A DNA stretch of 64,000 bases from Herbaspirillum robiniae (GCF_002213415.1 NZ_NJGU01000004.1:541235-605234); one strand, 5' to 3'. Positions 24,865-34,084 are shown, counted from the first letter of the stretch. The notes: generated by a model from the sequence alone, not told the origin. Numbers and translations: made by a program.

Positions 24865-25809
24865 TTATTCGTCCACGGCGATACAGTTGCGGCCGAGCTG
24901 CTTGGCCTTGTACAGGCGCTGGTCGACGCGCTCCATGAAGGCGATGCGGTGATCCTGCGCCGAGGGCACGATGGTGGACACGCCCACGCTGATCGTGACC
25001 ACGTCGGCCACCTGCGACTTCTCGTGCGGGATGGCCTCGTCCTGCACCAGCTTGCGGCAGCGCTGGGCCACCTGCAGCGCCGCCTTGGCGTCGGCTTCCG
25101 GCAGGATCAGCACAAACTCCTCGCCGCCGTAGCGGGCGAAGAAATCGCGCGTGCGGGTGGCGGCCTTGGTCAGCACTTCGGCCACCTTCTTCAGGCATTC
25201 GTCGCCGCGGATATGGCCGTAATGGTCGTTGTACTGCTTGAAGTAGTCGATGTCGAGCATGATCAGCGACAGCGGCGTGCGGTTGTTGAGCGCATTGGCC
25301 CATTCCACTTCCAGGGCCGAGTCGAACATGCGGCGGTTGGCCACGTTGGTCAGGCCGTCGCGGTAGGACAGCGCCTCCAGTTCCTTTTGCAGCTCGATCA
25401 GGCGCGCCTCGGTCTTCTTGCGCTCGGTGATGTCGAACATGAAGCCGATCAGCGCATTGGGGCTGCCGTCGGGATTGCGCACCACGTGCACCACGTCGCG
25501 GATCCAGACGTGTTCGCCGTCGCGGGTGAGGGCGCGGTAGTCGGCTTCGTGGTCGATGCCGGACTTCGATTGCGAGATGCAGAAGTTGACCACCGCCTCG
25601 CGGTCTTCGGCGTGGATGCGCATGGCCCAGTCTTCGGCGGTAACCCAGCTCTCCGGCGTCCAGCCCAGCAGTTCCTCGATTTGCGGTCCGATATAGGCGA
25701 ACTGCATGGTGCTCCAGTCGATTTTCCAGGGAATCGCCTTGGTGGATTCAAGCAGCGTCTTGTAGACCGCGCTGTCGGGTTCCATTTGTGCCTTGATCGT
25801 ATCGCTCAT
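24865..25809 (-). CDS. PAS-GGDEF diguanylate cyclase
   Basis: The 314-residue cytosolic protein has one PAS domain (about 15-130, ending in the PAC motif IGFMFDITERKK) and a GGDEF domain (140-305). The active-site motif is GGEEF at 228-232 and the product-inhibition site RTRD sits five residues before it, so it should synthesise c-di-GMP with feedback control. I chose MSDTIKAQ as start; the longer frame has no domain resemblance. The PAS ligand is unknown. It is monocistronic with its own terminator. Confidence 0.93.
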   Translation of the reverse strand: MSDTIKAQMEPDSAVYKTLLESTKAIPWKIDWSTMQFAYIGPQIEELLGWTPESWVTAEDWAMRIHAEDREAVVNFCISQSKSGIDHEADYRALTRDGEHVWIRDVVHVVRNPDGSPNALIGFMFDITERKKTEARLIELQKELEALSYRDGLTNVANRRMFDSALEVEWANALNNRTPLSLIMLDIDYFKQYNDHYGHIRGDECLKKVAEVLTKAATRTRDFFARYGGEEFVLILPEADAKAALQVAQRCRKLVQDEAIPHEKSQVADVVTISVGVSTIVPSAQDHRIAFMERVDQRLYKAKQLGRNCIAVDE

Positions 25810-26199
25810 GGTGTCCTGAAAGTGAGTTGGATAGGTTTTATTGATTTGCGGAAATGTCGCTTGCCTTGTTGCGATGAGGAAAGCACGAAACATTCCAGCC
25901 GGCATCACATGCGAGTCTTGTCCGGGCGAAAGCATACCTTGGATCAATGACTGCGGCATGAAAAGCTTGGCAAGATGCCATCCGCCGCTTCACGCAAGGC
26001 TATCGTTTTTCCTTATGGCCCTATCCCCAATCGGTATTTCCAGCTTTTGCAGGCCAGGCGATAGACTTCAGTCACAGCAGTTTTCGAGACGGAGATTGTT
26101 GTGATGACCGCTACCACGGTCGAAGTGTCTGGCAGTGATGCGCCGTACCCGGCGCGGTAATGCGAGGCGCTATTCAAAGCAAAATTTTGGAGACAAACG
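25810..26199. promoter_or_regulatory. 390-base divergent spacer before the oxidoreductase gene
   Basis: The divergent spacer must hold promoters for the GGDEF gene (-) and the large oxidoreductase gene (+). At 26104-26160 is an 18-codon frame (MTATTVEVSGSDAPYPAR) with GGAG 8-9 bases before its ATG, a possible leader peptide; this is tentative. GGAG at 26189-26192 serves the oxidoreductase start. I see no strong hairpin. Confidence 0.4.
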
Positions 26200-29100
26200 A
26201 TGGAAATCCGTTCGGCAGCTGAGCCTGTCGGATCGATGGCGCCAACCGTAGACGGCGTTCGCGATTCCGATCTGGCTGCGACCCAAGTGAGCGCTCACTC
26301 GCCGGTCCCCGGCAACGACACCGGGAACACCGGCACCGCGACAGGCGGCTTGCATACCGCCGTTGCACATACTTCAGAACCCGTCGCGCTGGCGCCCGTC
26401 AGCCTGGACGACAAATATACCGCTACCGAAGGCGCGATCTATCTCTCCGGCATCCAGGCCCTGGTGCGCCTGCCCATGCTGCAGCAGATCCGCGACCGCC
26501 GGGCGGGCCTGCATACGGCCGGCTTCATTTCGGGCTATCGCGGCTCGCCGCTGGGCGGGCTGGACGAGGCCTTGTGGAAGGCCCAGCCGCAGCTGGAGGC
26601 GCACCGCGTCAAGTTCCAGCCGGGCGTGAACGAAGACATGGCCGCCACCGCCGTCTGGGGCACGCAGCAGGTCAGGCTGATCGGTCCTTCCGAGTACGAC
26701 GGCGTGTTCGCCATGTGGTACGGCAAGGGGCCCGGCGTGGACCGCTGCGGCGATGTGTTGAAGCACATGAACCATGCCGGCACCTCGGCCCACGGCGGCG
26801 TGCTGCTGGTGGCCGGCGACGACCACGGCGCCTATTCCTCGACGCTGCCGCACCAGTCCGACCACATCTTCTCGGCATCGATGATCCCGATGCTCTATCC
26901 CTGCAACGTGCAGGAATACCTCGACCTCGGCCTGCACGGCTGGGCCATGTCGCGTTATTCCGGCTGCGTGGTGGGCTTCAAGGCGCTGGCCGACACGGTG
27001 GAGTCGAGCGCCTCGGTGGACGCCGATCCTTTCCGCATCAGCATCAACACTCCGGCCGACTTCGTGATGCCCGAAGGCGGCCTCAACGCCCGCCTGTCGA
27101 CCGACACGCTGGGCGTGCAGGCGCGCAAGCAGGAAGCGCTGATGCAGGACTACAAGATCTACGCCGCGCTGGCCTACGCGCGCGCCAACAAGTTGAACCG
27201 CGTGATGATCGACAGCCCCCGCGCGCGGCTGGGCATCATCGCCTCGGGCAAGTCTTACCTTGACGTGCTGGAAGCCTTGTCCGAACTGGGCATCGACGAA
27301 GCCTTCGCCGCCGAGATCGGCCTGCGCCTGTTCAAGGTGTCGATGCCGTGGCCGCTGGAGCCCGAGGGCGTGCGCGAATTCGCGCAAGGGCTGGATGAAA
27401 TCCTGGTGGTGGAAGAAAAGCGCCAGATGGTCGAGTACCAGTTGAAGGAGCAGCTCTACAACTGGCGCGACGACGTGCGCCCGCGCGTGATCGGCAAGTT
27501 CGACGAGAAGGGCGAGTGGGTGGCGCCGCGCGGCGAATGGCTGCTGACCTCCAAGGCCGATTTTTCGGTGGCGCAGATCGCCCGCGTGATCGCGGCGCGC
27601 ATCGCGCGCTTCCATACCAGCGACCTGATCAAGGCAAGGCTGGCCTTCCTCGACGCCAAGGACGCGGTGCTGTCCAAGGCCGTCAACACGCCGCCGCGCC
27701 CGGCCTATTACTGCTCGGGCTGCCCGCACAATACCTCGACCAAGGTGCCTGAAGGCAGCTTCGCGCTGGCCGGCATCGGCTGCCACGTGATGGCCACGGC
27801 GATCTATCCCGAATACAACAAGCTGACCACGCATATGGGCGGCGAAGGCGCGCCGTGGATCGGCCAGGCGCCGTTCTCGCAGGTGCCGCACGTGTTCGCC
27901 AACCTGGGCGACGGCACCTACTTCCACTCCGGCTACCTGGCCATCCGCGCCGCGGTCGCCTCCGGCGTGAACATGACCTACAAGATCCTCTACAACGACG
28001 CCGTGGCGATGACCGGCGGCCAGCCGGTAGACGGCACGGTGTCGGTGCCGATGATCGCGCAGCAGATGGCGGCGGAGGGCGTCAAGCGCATCGCGCTGGT
28101 GTCGGAAGACATCGCGCGCTACACCGACCGTTCGAACCTGCCGGCGGCGGTCACCGTGCACGACCGCCAGGACATGGACGCCGTGCAGCGCGAACTGCGC
28201 GAACTGCCGGGCGTCACCGTCATCATCTACGACCAGACCTGCGCGGCCGAGAAGCGCCGCCGCCGCAAGAAGGGCGAGTTCCCCGATCCCAACCAGCGCC
28301 TGTTCATCAACGAGGCCGTGTGCGAAGGCTGCGGCGACTGCGGCGTGCAGTCCAACTGCACCTCCATCCTGCCGCTGGAGACCGAGTTCGGCCGCAAGCG
28401 CGCGATCGACCAGTCGTCCTGCAACAAGGACTACTCCTGCGTGAAGGGTTTCTGCCCCAGCTTCGTCACCGTCACCGGCGGCAAGCTGAAGAAGTCGAAG
28501 GCCGGCGTGGCGAAGAAGGGCGCCGTGGACGACTTCGGCGCGCTGCCGCAGCCGGTCATTCCGTCCTGCGATACGCCGTTCAACATCCTGATCAACGGCA
28601 TCGGCGGCACCGGCGTGATCACCATCGGCGCGCTGATGGGCATGGCCGCGCACCTGGAGGGCAAGGGCGCCTCGGTGCTGGACATGACCGGCATGTCGCA
28701 GAAGAATGGCTCGGTCACCTCGCACGTGCGCATCGCCGCCACGCGCGAGGCCATCCGCGCCCAGCGAATCGCCACCGGCGAGGCCGACCTGATCCTGGGC
28801 TGCGACATGCTGACCGCCGGCTCCTTCGACGCCATCTCCAAGATGCGCCCGGGCCGCACCCGCGCCGTGGTCAACGTGCACCAGCAGCCGCCGGGCCAGT
28901 TCGCCAGGAATCCGGACTGGCAATTCCCGTTCGAGGAAGTCAAGGCGCTGATCGAGGAATCGGTGGAGCAGCAGGCCGACTTCATCGATGCCACCCGCCT
29001 GGCGACCGCGCTGATGGGCGACTCCATCGCCACCAACCTGTTCATGCTGGGCTATGCCTGGCAGCGCGGCGAGCTGCCGCTGACCGAAGCCGCGCTGCTG

Positions 29101-29898
29101 CGCGCCATCGAGATGAACGGCGTGGCCGTCGAGGCCAACAAGACCGCCTTCCTGTGGGGCCGGCGCGCCGCGGTGGACCTGGCGAAGGTCGAGCGCATCG
29201 CGCTGCCGGCCCAGCCGGTGGTGCTACGCATGCCGGAGTCGCTGGACAAGCTGGTGAAGCGCCGCATCGCCTTCCTGACCGACTACCAGAACGCCGCCTA
29301 CGCCGCCCGCTTCGCCGAGGTGGTGGAAGCGGTGCGCGCCGCCGAGGCGCCGCTGGGCGGCGACAGGCTGGCCATGGCGGTGGCGCGCAACCTCTCCAAG
29401 CTGATGGCCTACAAGGACGAGTACGAGGTCGCGCGCCTCTACACCGACGGCAACTTCACGCGCCAGCTGGAGCAACAGTTCGAGGGTGACTTTTCACTGA
29501 GCTTCAACCTGGCGCCGCCGGTCTTTGCGAAGAAGGACGCGCAAGGCCACCTGGTCAAGGCGCGTTACGGCGGCTGGATGTTCAAGGCCTTCAGGCTGCT
29601 GGCGAAGATGAAGGGCTTGCGCGGCAGCGCGCTGGACCTGTTCGGTCGCACCGAGGAGCGACGCATGGAGCGGCAGTTGATCGTCGACTATCGCGACATG
29701 GTGTTGAATCTGCTGCGCACGCTGGATGCCTCCAACCACGCGCTGGCCATCGAGCTGGCGCAACTGCCGGATCAGGTGCGCGGCTATGGTCACGTCAAGG
29801 ACAAGGCCGTCGCTGCGATGCGGGAACGTCAGGCGAGCTTGCTTGCCGCCTACGGCAAGGCCGGCGCCGGCCGTCATGCATTGGATGCCGCTGCCTGA
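26200..29898 (+). CDS. Fused indolepyruvate ferredoxin oxidoreductase
   Basis: The 1232-residue thiamine-diphosphate 2-oxoacid:ferredoxin oxidoreductase fuses alpha (IorA) and gamma (IorB) parts. It would decarboxylate aryl- or branched 2-oxoacids to acyl-CoA with reduction of ferredoxin. Visible are the pyrimidine-binding part (GFISGYRGSPLGG), the TPP motif region from GDGTYFHSGY to NDAVAMTGGQP (about 568-610), two cysteine clusters for [4Fe-4S] (CEGCGDCGVQSNC near 708 and CNKDYSCVKGFC near 742), and the gamma domain GIGGTGVIT near 800. The first 65 residues are a poorly conserved extension. It is followed by acyl-CoA dehydrogenase and hydratase genes, pointing to amino-acid breakdown. Confidence 0.92.
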   Translation: MEIRSAAEPVGSMAPTVDGVRDSDLAATQVSAHSPVPGNDTGNTGTATGGLHTAVAHTSEPVALAPVSLDDKYTATEGAIYLSGIQALVRLPMLQQIRDRRAGLHTAGFISGYRGSPLGGLDEALWKAQPQLEAHRVKFQPGVNEDMAATAVWGTQQVRLIGPSEYDGVFAMWYGKGPGVDRCGDVLKHMNHAGTSAHGGVLLVAGDDHGAYSSTLPHQSDHIFSASMIPMLYPCNVQEYLDLGLHGWAMSRYSGCVVGFKALADTVESSASVDADPFRISINTPADFVMPEGGLNARLSTDTLGVQARKQEALMQDYKIYAALAYARANKLNRVMIDSPRARLGIIASGKSYLDVLEALSELGIDEAFAAEIGLRLFKVSMPWPLEPEGVREFAQGLDEILVVEEKRQMVEYQLKEQLYNWRDDVRPRVIGKFDEKGEWVAPRGEWLLTSKADFSVAQIARVIAARIARFHTSDLIKARLAFLDAKDAVLSKAVNTPPRPAYYCSGCPHNTSTKVPEGSFALAGIGCHVMATAIYPEYNKLTTHMGGEGAPWIGQAPFSQVPHVFANLGDGTYFHSGYLAIRAAVASGVNMTYKILYNDAVAMTGGQPVDGTVSVPMIAQQMAAEGVKRIALVSEDIARYTDRSNLPAAVTVHDRQDMDAVQRELRELPGVTVIIYDQTCAAEKRRRRKKGEFPDPNQRLFINEAVCEGCGDCGVQSNCTSILPLETEFGRKRAIDQSSCNKDYSCVKGFCPSFVTVTGGKLKKSKAGVAKKGAVDDFGALPQPVIPSCDTPFNILINGIGGTGVITIGALMGMAAHLEGKGASVLDMTGMSQKNGSVTSHVRIAATREAIRAQRIATGEADLILGCDMLTAGSFDAISKMRPGRTRAVVNVHQQPPGQFARNPDWQFPFEEVKALIEESVEQQADFIDATRLATALMGDSIATNLFMLGYAWQRGELPLTEAALLRAIEMNGVAVEANKTAFLWGRRAAVDLAKVERIALPAQPVVLRMPESLDKLVKRRIAFLTDYQNAAYAARFAEVVEAVRAAEAPLGGDRLAMAVARNLSKLMAYKDEYEVARLYTDGNFTRQLEQQFEGDFSLSFNLAPPVFAKKDAQGHLVKARYGGWMFKAFRLLAKMKGLRGSALDLFGRTEERRMERQLIVDYRDMVLNLLRTLDASNHALAIELAQLPDQVRGYGHVKDKAVAAMRERQASLLAAYGKAGAGRHALDAAA

Positions 29899-29915
29899 GG
29901 CCGCCGTTTAAGGCC

Positions 29916-29989
29916 GCTGGATCCTGACCCTCGCCAGGATGACGGCGCGTGGTTGATACGCCGTCCTCCCGGCGCCGGCCGGGATCCGG
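29916..29989. repeat. Inverted pair of REP-like elements
   Basis: Two related GC-rich elements in opposite orientation, one with TGGATCCTG...CAGGATGACGG (29918-29945) and one with CCGTCCTCCCGG...CCGGGATCCGG (29961-29989), fill the gap between the oxidoreductase and acyl-CoA dehydrogenase genes. They share their core with the units at 34.2-34.6 kb. Confidence 0.7.
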
Positions 29990-30098
29990 TGGCGTTGCCG
30001 TTGCTGGCAAGGCGGCCCTCAATGTCGCGCCGGCGACAACCCCATTCCCCAAATTCCATTAATCTAGACCGATATCAAGACCAAAACAGGAGACACAC

Positions 30099-31259
30099 AT
30101 GGACTTCGACCTCAACCAGGATCAACTGGCCTTCCAGCAGAGCGCGCGCGACTTCGCCGCCGGCGAGATGGCGCCGCACGCGGCCAAGTGGGACGAGGAG
30201 GCGCATTTTCCGCTGGACGTGATCGCCAAGGCCGGTGAACTCGGTTTCTGCGGCCTGTACACGCCGGAAGACCTGGGCGGCCTGGGCCTGACCCGGCTCG
30301 ACGCCACCGTGGTGTTCGAGGAGCTGGCGCGCGCCTGCCCGTCGACGGCGGCCTACCTGACCATCCACAACATGGTCAGCTGGATGATCGCCTCCTGGGG
30401 CACGCCGGCCATCAAGGACGAATGGTGCGAAAAGCTGGCGGCCGGCCGCAAGATCGGCTCCTACTGCCTGACGGAACCCGGCTCGGGCTCGGATGCCGCC
30501 TCGCTGAAGACCTCGGCGAAGCTGGTCGACGGCCATTACGTGATCAACGGCTCCAAGGCCTTCATCTCCGGCGCCGGCTCGACCGACGTGCTGGTGGTGA
30601 TGGCACGCACCGGCGGCGAGGGCGCGCGCGGCGTCTCGGCCTTTGTGGTGCCGGGCAATGCCGCCGGCATCAGCTACGGCAAGAAGGAAACCAAGATGGG
30701 CTGGAACAGCCAGCCCACCCGCACCATCAGCTTCGACAACGTCAAGGTGCCGGCCAGCCATCTGTTGGGCAACGAAGGCGAAGGCTTCGTGTTCGCCATG
30801 AAGGGGCTGGATGGGGGACGCATCAACATCGCCACCTGTTCGGTCGGCGCCGCGCAGGCGGCGCTGGACGCGGCACATGCCTACATGAAGGAGCGCAAGC
30901 AGTTCGGCCGCCCGATCGCCGACTTCCAGGCGCTGCAGTTCAAACTGGCTGACATGCAGACCGAGCTGGTCGCGGCGCGCCAGATGGTGCGCCTGGCGGC
31001 CGTCAAGCTGGACAGCAAGTCGCCGCAGGCCACCACCTACTGCGCCATGGCCAAGCGCCTGGCCACCGACCTCGGCTTCAAGATCTGCAACGAGGCGCTG
31101 CAGCTGCATGGCGGCTACGGCTACATCCGCGAATACCCGCTGGAACGCTATTTCCGCGACGTGCGCGTGCACCAGATCCTGGAAGGCACCAACGAGATCA
31201 TGCGCGTGATCGTCTCGCGCCAGCTGCTCAACAGCGACAACCTCGACGACATCCGCTAA
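30099..31259 (+). CDS. Acyl-CoA dehydrogenase (isobutyryl-CoA dehydrogenase-like)
   Basis: This 386-residue FAD enzyme forms a trans-2,3 double bond in acyl-CoA. It contains CLTEPGSGSDAASLKT (FAD/substrate loop), the FAD-binding QLHGGYGYIREYPLERYFRD, and the catalytic Glu near 362 in ILEGTNEIMRV. The catalytic position and overall pattern match short/branched-chain dehydrogenases such as isobutyryl-CoA dehydrogenase. CAGGAG lies just ahead of the ATG. The enoyl-CoA hydratase gene follows after 14 bases, so the two act in sequence, probably in valine or related breakdown. Confidence 0.92.
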   Translation: MDFDLNQDQLAFQQSARDFAAGEMAPHAAKWDEEAHFPLDVIAKAGELGFCGLYTPEDLGGLGLTRLDATVVFEELARACPSTAAYLTIHNMVSWMIASWGTPAIKDEWCEKLAAGRKIGSYCLTEPGSGSDAASLKTSAKLVDGHYVINGSKAFISGAGSTDVLVVMARTGGEGARGVSAFVVPGNAAGISYGKKETKMGWNSQPTRTISFDNVKVPASHLLGNEGEGFVFAMKGLDGGRINIATCSVGAAQAALDAAHAYMKERKQFGRPIADFQALQFKLADMQTELVAARQMVRLAAVKLDSKSPQATTYCAMAKRLATDLGFKICNEALQLHGGYGYIREYPLERYFRDVRVHQILEGTNEIMRVIVSRQLLNSDNLDDIR

Positions 31260-31273
31260 CCACAAGGGAAGCC

Positions 31274-32053
31274 ATGACCTACACCAATCTCAAGCTGGAA
31301 AAGCATCACCATACCGCAGTGCTGACGCTGTCCAACCCGCCCGCCAATACCTGGACGCGCGAGGCGCTGGTCGACCTGACGCGGCTGGTGAAGGACCTCA
31401 ACGCCGACCTCAACATCTATACGCTGGTGGTGACCGGCGAGGGCGAGAAATTCTTCTCCGCCGGCGCCGACCTGAAACTGTTCGCCGACGGCGACAAAGC
31501 CATGGCGCGCGAGATGGCGCGCCGCTTCGGCGAAGCCTTCGAGACGCTGTCCGCGTTTCGCGGCGTGTCGATCGCCGCCATCAACGGCTACGCCATGGGC
31601 GGCGGGCTGGAGTGCGCGCTGGCCTGCGACATCCGCATCGCCGAGGAACAGGCGCAGATGGCCCTGCCGGAAGCGGCGGTGGGCCTCCTGCCATGCGCCG
31701 GCGGCACGCAGAACCTGCCGTGGCTGGTGGGCGAGGGCTGGGCCAAGCGCATGATTCTGTGCGGCGAGCGCGTCAATGCCGAGACCGCGCTGCGCATCGG
31801 GCTGGTAGAGGAAGTGGTGGCCAAGGGCCAGGCCCGTGCACGCGCGCTGGAGCTGGCGCTGCAGGCGGAAAAGCAGAGCCCGTCCTCGGTGGCGGCCAGC
31901 AAGCAGCTGATCCAGGGCGCCCGCCACAATCCGCTGGGCACCATCCTGCAGACCGAGCGTGAACTGTTCGTCGACCTGTTCGATACGCAGGACCAGAAGG
32001 AGGGCGTCAACGCTTTCCTCGAGAAGCGCGCGCCGGCCTGGAAGAACGCCTGA
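31274..32053 (+). CDS. Enoyl-CoA hydratase/isomerase family protein
   Basis: The 259-residue crotonase-fold protein should hydrate enoyl-CoA formed by the upstream dehydrogenase. The oxyanion hole segments are FSAGADLKLFADG and GYAMGGGLECALACD. Both catalytic glutamates of true hydratases are present, in GGGLECAL and in ALPEAAVGLLP, followed by CAGGTQNLP. It is the last gene of the catabolic cluster, 14 bases after the dehydrogenase. Confidence 0.92.
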   Translation: MTYTNLKLEKHHHTAVLTLSNPPANTWTREALVDLTRLVKDLNADLNIYTLVVTGEGEKFFSAGADLKLFADGDKAMAREMARRFGEAFETLSAFRGVSIAAINGYAMGGGLECALACDIRIAEEQAQMALPEAAVGLLPCAGGTQNLPWLVGEGWAKRMILCGERVNAETALRIGLVEEVVAKGQARARALELALQAEKQSPSSVAASKQLIQGARHNPLGTILQTERELFVDLFDTQDQKEGVNAFLEKRAPAWKNA

Positions 32054-32129
32054 GGCCTGCTGCGCTCGTTGCGGTCGTTGCGTTCGTTGCATCGTGTCGC
32101 GTGCATGACGGCCATTCCCTGATCGCGTA

Positions 32130-32225
32130 GTCCGTGGTCCCGGCACAGGCCGGGATCCGGCGTCGTTCGGCAGACATCAGGGCGCCACGAAAGCCACTGT
32201 GTCCCGGCCAGCGCCGGGACGACGG
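32130..32225. repeat. Two REP-like hairpins downstream of the hydratase gene
   Basis: Two GC-rich stem-loops, CCCGGC-ACAG-GCCGGG (about 32135-32151) and GTCCCGGC-N4-GCCGGGAC (about 32200-32219), lie in the 270-base gap. They resemble the palindromes at 34.2 kb and may stabilise the upstream mRNA. Short GTTGCG-type repeats (32065-32095) precede them. Confidence 0.65.
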
Positions 32226-32323
32226 CATGGTGGGGAACATTTCCTGCGGGCGTCTTTCTCAGACAAGACCGCATCGGCGAGTCCGTTCGCATCCCTCCGG
32301 CTTGCTTCATTAATAAAATAATA

Positions 32324-32656
32324 ATGTTCGATCTCTTCCTGCTCCCCATCGTGATGATCGTCGTGGCCGTCGTCATCAGCCGCCAGGCGCAGCCCGGACG
32401 CCGCCTGCGCGCTGCCGCGATCATCGTCGGCGGCAGCCTGCTGTGCGCCGCGGCGGGCGTCGGCGTGGTGCTGAGCCTGCCGTGCTCGACCTTCGGCTCC
32501 TCCTTCGAGGGTGCCTGCGGCTACGGCGCCATGTTCACCGCCGCCGGCGTGGGCCTGGGCGCCTTCGTGCTCAGTTTCGTGCTGCTGGCGGTGCGCGTGG
32601 GGCGCTCCATTCGCCGCGATGCCGAACGGCTCAAGGCACCGCCGCCGGCCGCTTAG
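32324..32656 (+). CDS. Small multi-pass membrane protein (paralogue 1)
   Basis: The 110-residue hydrophobic protein has three probable helices (about 2-20, 28-50 and 70-95) and a basic C-terminal tail (RVGRSIRRDAERLK). Between helices 2 and 3 is FGSSFEGACGYGAMF, a motif also found in the next gene. No Shine-Dalgarno is obvious before the ATG. The family is unknown to me; the two neighbouring genes look like diverged copies. Confidence 0.72.
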   Translation: MFDLFLLPIVMIVVAVVISRQAQPGRRLRAAAIIVGGSLLCAAAGVGVVLSLPCSTFGSSFEGACGYGAMFTAAGVGLGAFVLSFVLLAVRVGRSIRRDAERLKAPPPAA

Positions 32657-32731
32657 TGCCGGGTGCCGGAGGCGAGTTTGTGTTAGCGTTACCGCCTTCG
32701 GCCTTTTCATCCTCCATACCGTCGCGCTGCC

Positions 32732-33094
32732 TTGGAAAATCTTTTCTATCTCTCCTTTGTCTTGCCCCTGGCATTGATCCTGCTTGTGATCATCAGCGGG
32801 ATCGAGGCGGTCGGCATGCTGGCGACCATCATGATGATGGTCGGCGCGCTGTTCGGTGGCGTGCTGAGCGGCATTGCCGGTTTCTTCGGCATCGTCTGGC
32901 TGCTCGACGCTTACTTTACCTGCGACAGGCTGGGCGGTTCCTTCGAGGGGGCCTGCGGCGCTGGCGCCGGTTATCTGGGCTTGTATCTGGCCGTGGTGCT
33001 GGGGCTTTTCGCCACCGCGCTGTACGGCTGGCTGATGGTCCGGGCGTCGCGCCCCTCAACCAAGCAGCAGGGCGGCAGCCCTGATGCAGTTTAA
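32732..33094 (+). CDS. Small multi-pass membrane protein (paralogue 2)
   Basis: The 120-residue hydrophobic protein has helices at about 5-22, 26-60 and 78-103, and a short polar tail. The loop LGGSFEGACGAGAGYLG matches the SSFEGACGYGA loop of the preceding gene, including the single Cys. The start is a TTG at 32732; later ATG codons would remove the first helix. Both proteins may bring the conserved Cys to the same membrane face. Function is unknown. Confidence 0.68.
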   Translation: MENLFYLSFVLPLALILLVIISGIEAVGMLATIMMMVGALFGGVLSGIAGFFGIVWLLDAYFTCDRLGGSFEGACGAGAGYLGLYLAVVLGLFATALYGWLMVRASRPSTKQQGGSPDAV

Positions 33095-33106
33095 CGACGA
33101 GCAAGC

Positions 33107-33520
33107 ATGAGCATTGAATACAAGACCGACCTTACCCTCACCGTCGAGCAATTCATCGACGTCCTTTCCCGCACATCGCTGGGCCCACGTCGCCCGCTGG
33201 ACGATCTTGAATGCATGGCGGCGATGATAGGCAACGCCAACCTGGTCGCTACCGCCTGGGACGGCGAACTGCTGGTCGGCGTGGCGCGCTGCGTCACCGA
33301 TTTCGCCTACGCCTGCTATATGTCCGAACTGGCGGTGGACGAGAACTACCAGCGTCGCGGCATCGGCAAGGAGCTGATCCGCCACGCCCGCAGCCGCCTC
33401 GGCCCGCGCTGCCGCCTGCGCCTGCTGGCCGCGCCCGACGCCGCCGACTACTACGGCCACATCGGCTTCGTCCACAGCCCGCGCTGCTGGGAGCTGACGC
33501 CGGGCGTCGAGCTCAAGTAG
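33107..33520 (+). CDS. GNAT-family N-acetyltransferase
   Basis: The 137-residue acetyl-CoA-dependent acetyltransferase has the acetyl-CoA pyrophosphate loop QRRGIGKELIRHA in the usual place after beta-4 (SELAVDENY), and ends with a YYGHIGF motif. The substrate is not predictable. It starts 12 bases after the small membrane protein gene. Confidence 0.9.
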   Translation: MSIEYKTDLTLTVEQFIDVLSRTSLGPRRPLDDLECMAAMIGNANLVATAWDGELLVGVARCVTDFAYACYMSELAVDENYQRRGIGKELIRHARSRLGPRCRLRLLAAPDAADYYGHIGFVHSPRCWELTPGVELK

Positions 33521-33574
33521 GCCGTGCCGCGCAGGCACTCCGATTTCACTTCATCGATAGCATCCACAAGCCCC

Positions 33575-34060
33575 ATGATTGAGATTCGCCCGTTTTCTCC
33601 CGAGCACGCCGCCGGCGTGGTCGATGTCATCCTGCCGATCCAGCAGCAGGAGTTCGAGATTCCCATCACGTTGGAAGGCCAGCCCGACCTGAACAATATT
33701 CCCGGCTTCTACCAGAAGGGCAACGGCAATTTCTGGGTGGCGCTGGATGGCGGCCGGGTGGTCGGCACGGTGTCGCTGCTGGACATCGGCAACGGGCAGG
33801 TCGCGCTGCGCAAGATGTTCGTCGCCGCCAGCCACCGCGGCAAGGAGCATGGCACCGCCAGCCGATTGCTGGAGGGTGCCATCGGATGGGCCAGGGAAAA
33901 GGGCGTGACCCAGATCTATCTGGGCACCACCGCCAAGTTCCTGGCGGCGCATCGCTTCTATGAGAAGAACGGCTTCAGGTTGGTCGAGAAGACCGAGCTG
34001 CCGCAGGCGTTTCCCGTGATGGTGGTGGATACGCGCTTTTATGCGCTGGATTGCGCCTGA
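33575..34060 (+). CDS. GNAT-family N-acetyltransferase
   Basis: A second, different GNAT protein of 161 residues. Acetyl-CoA-binding motif A reads RGKEHGTASRLLEGAIGWA (the usual Q/R-x-x-G-x-G/A is altered to RGKEHGTA), followed by HRFYEKNGFRLV. The start MIEIRPFSPEHA was chosen over an upstream GTG. Such proteins (MarR-linked YhbS/PaiA-like) acetylate small molecules. It is followed by the tandem repeat array. Confidence 0.88.
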   Translation: MIEIRPFSPEHAAGVVDVILPIQQQEFEIPITLEGQPDLNNIPGFYQKGNGNFWVALDGGRVVGTVSLLDIGNGQVALRKMFVAASHRGKEHGTASRLLEGAIGWAREKGVTQIYLGTTAKFLAAHRFYEKNGFRLVEKTELPQAFPVMVVDTRFYALDCA

Positions 34061-34084
34061 ACTATATAGAAGAGGCTGGGGAAG

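Noticed and set aside
25841..26104. 87-codon + strand frame before the oxidoreductase gene
   Set aside because: Begins inside the promoter of the divergent GGDEF gene, has Cys/Arg-rich random-like sequence and no ribosome binding site.
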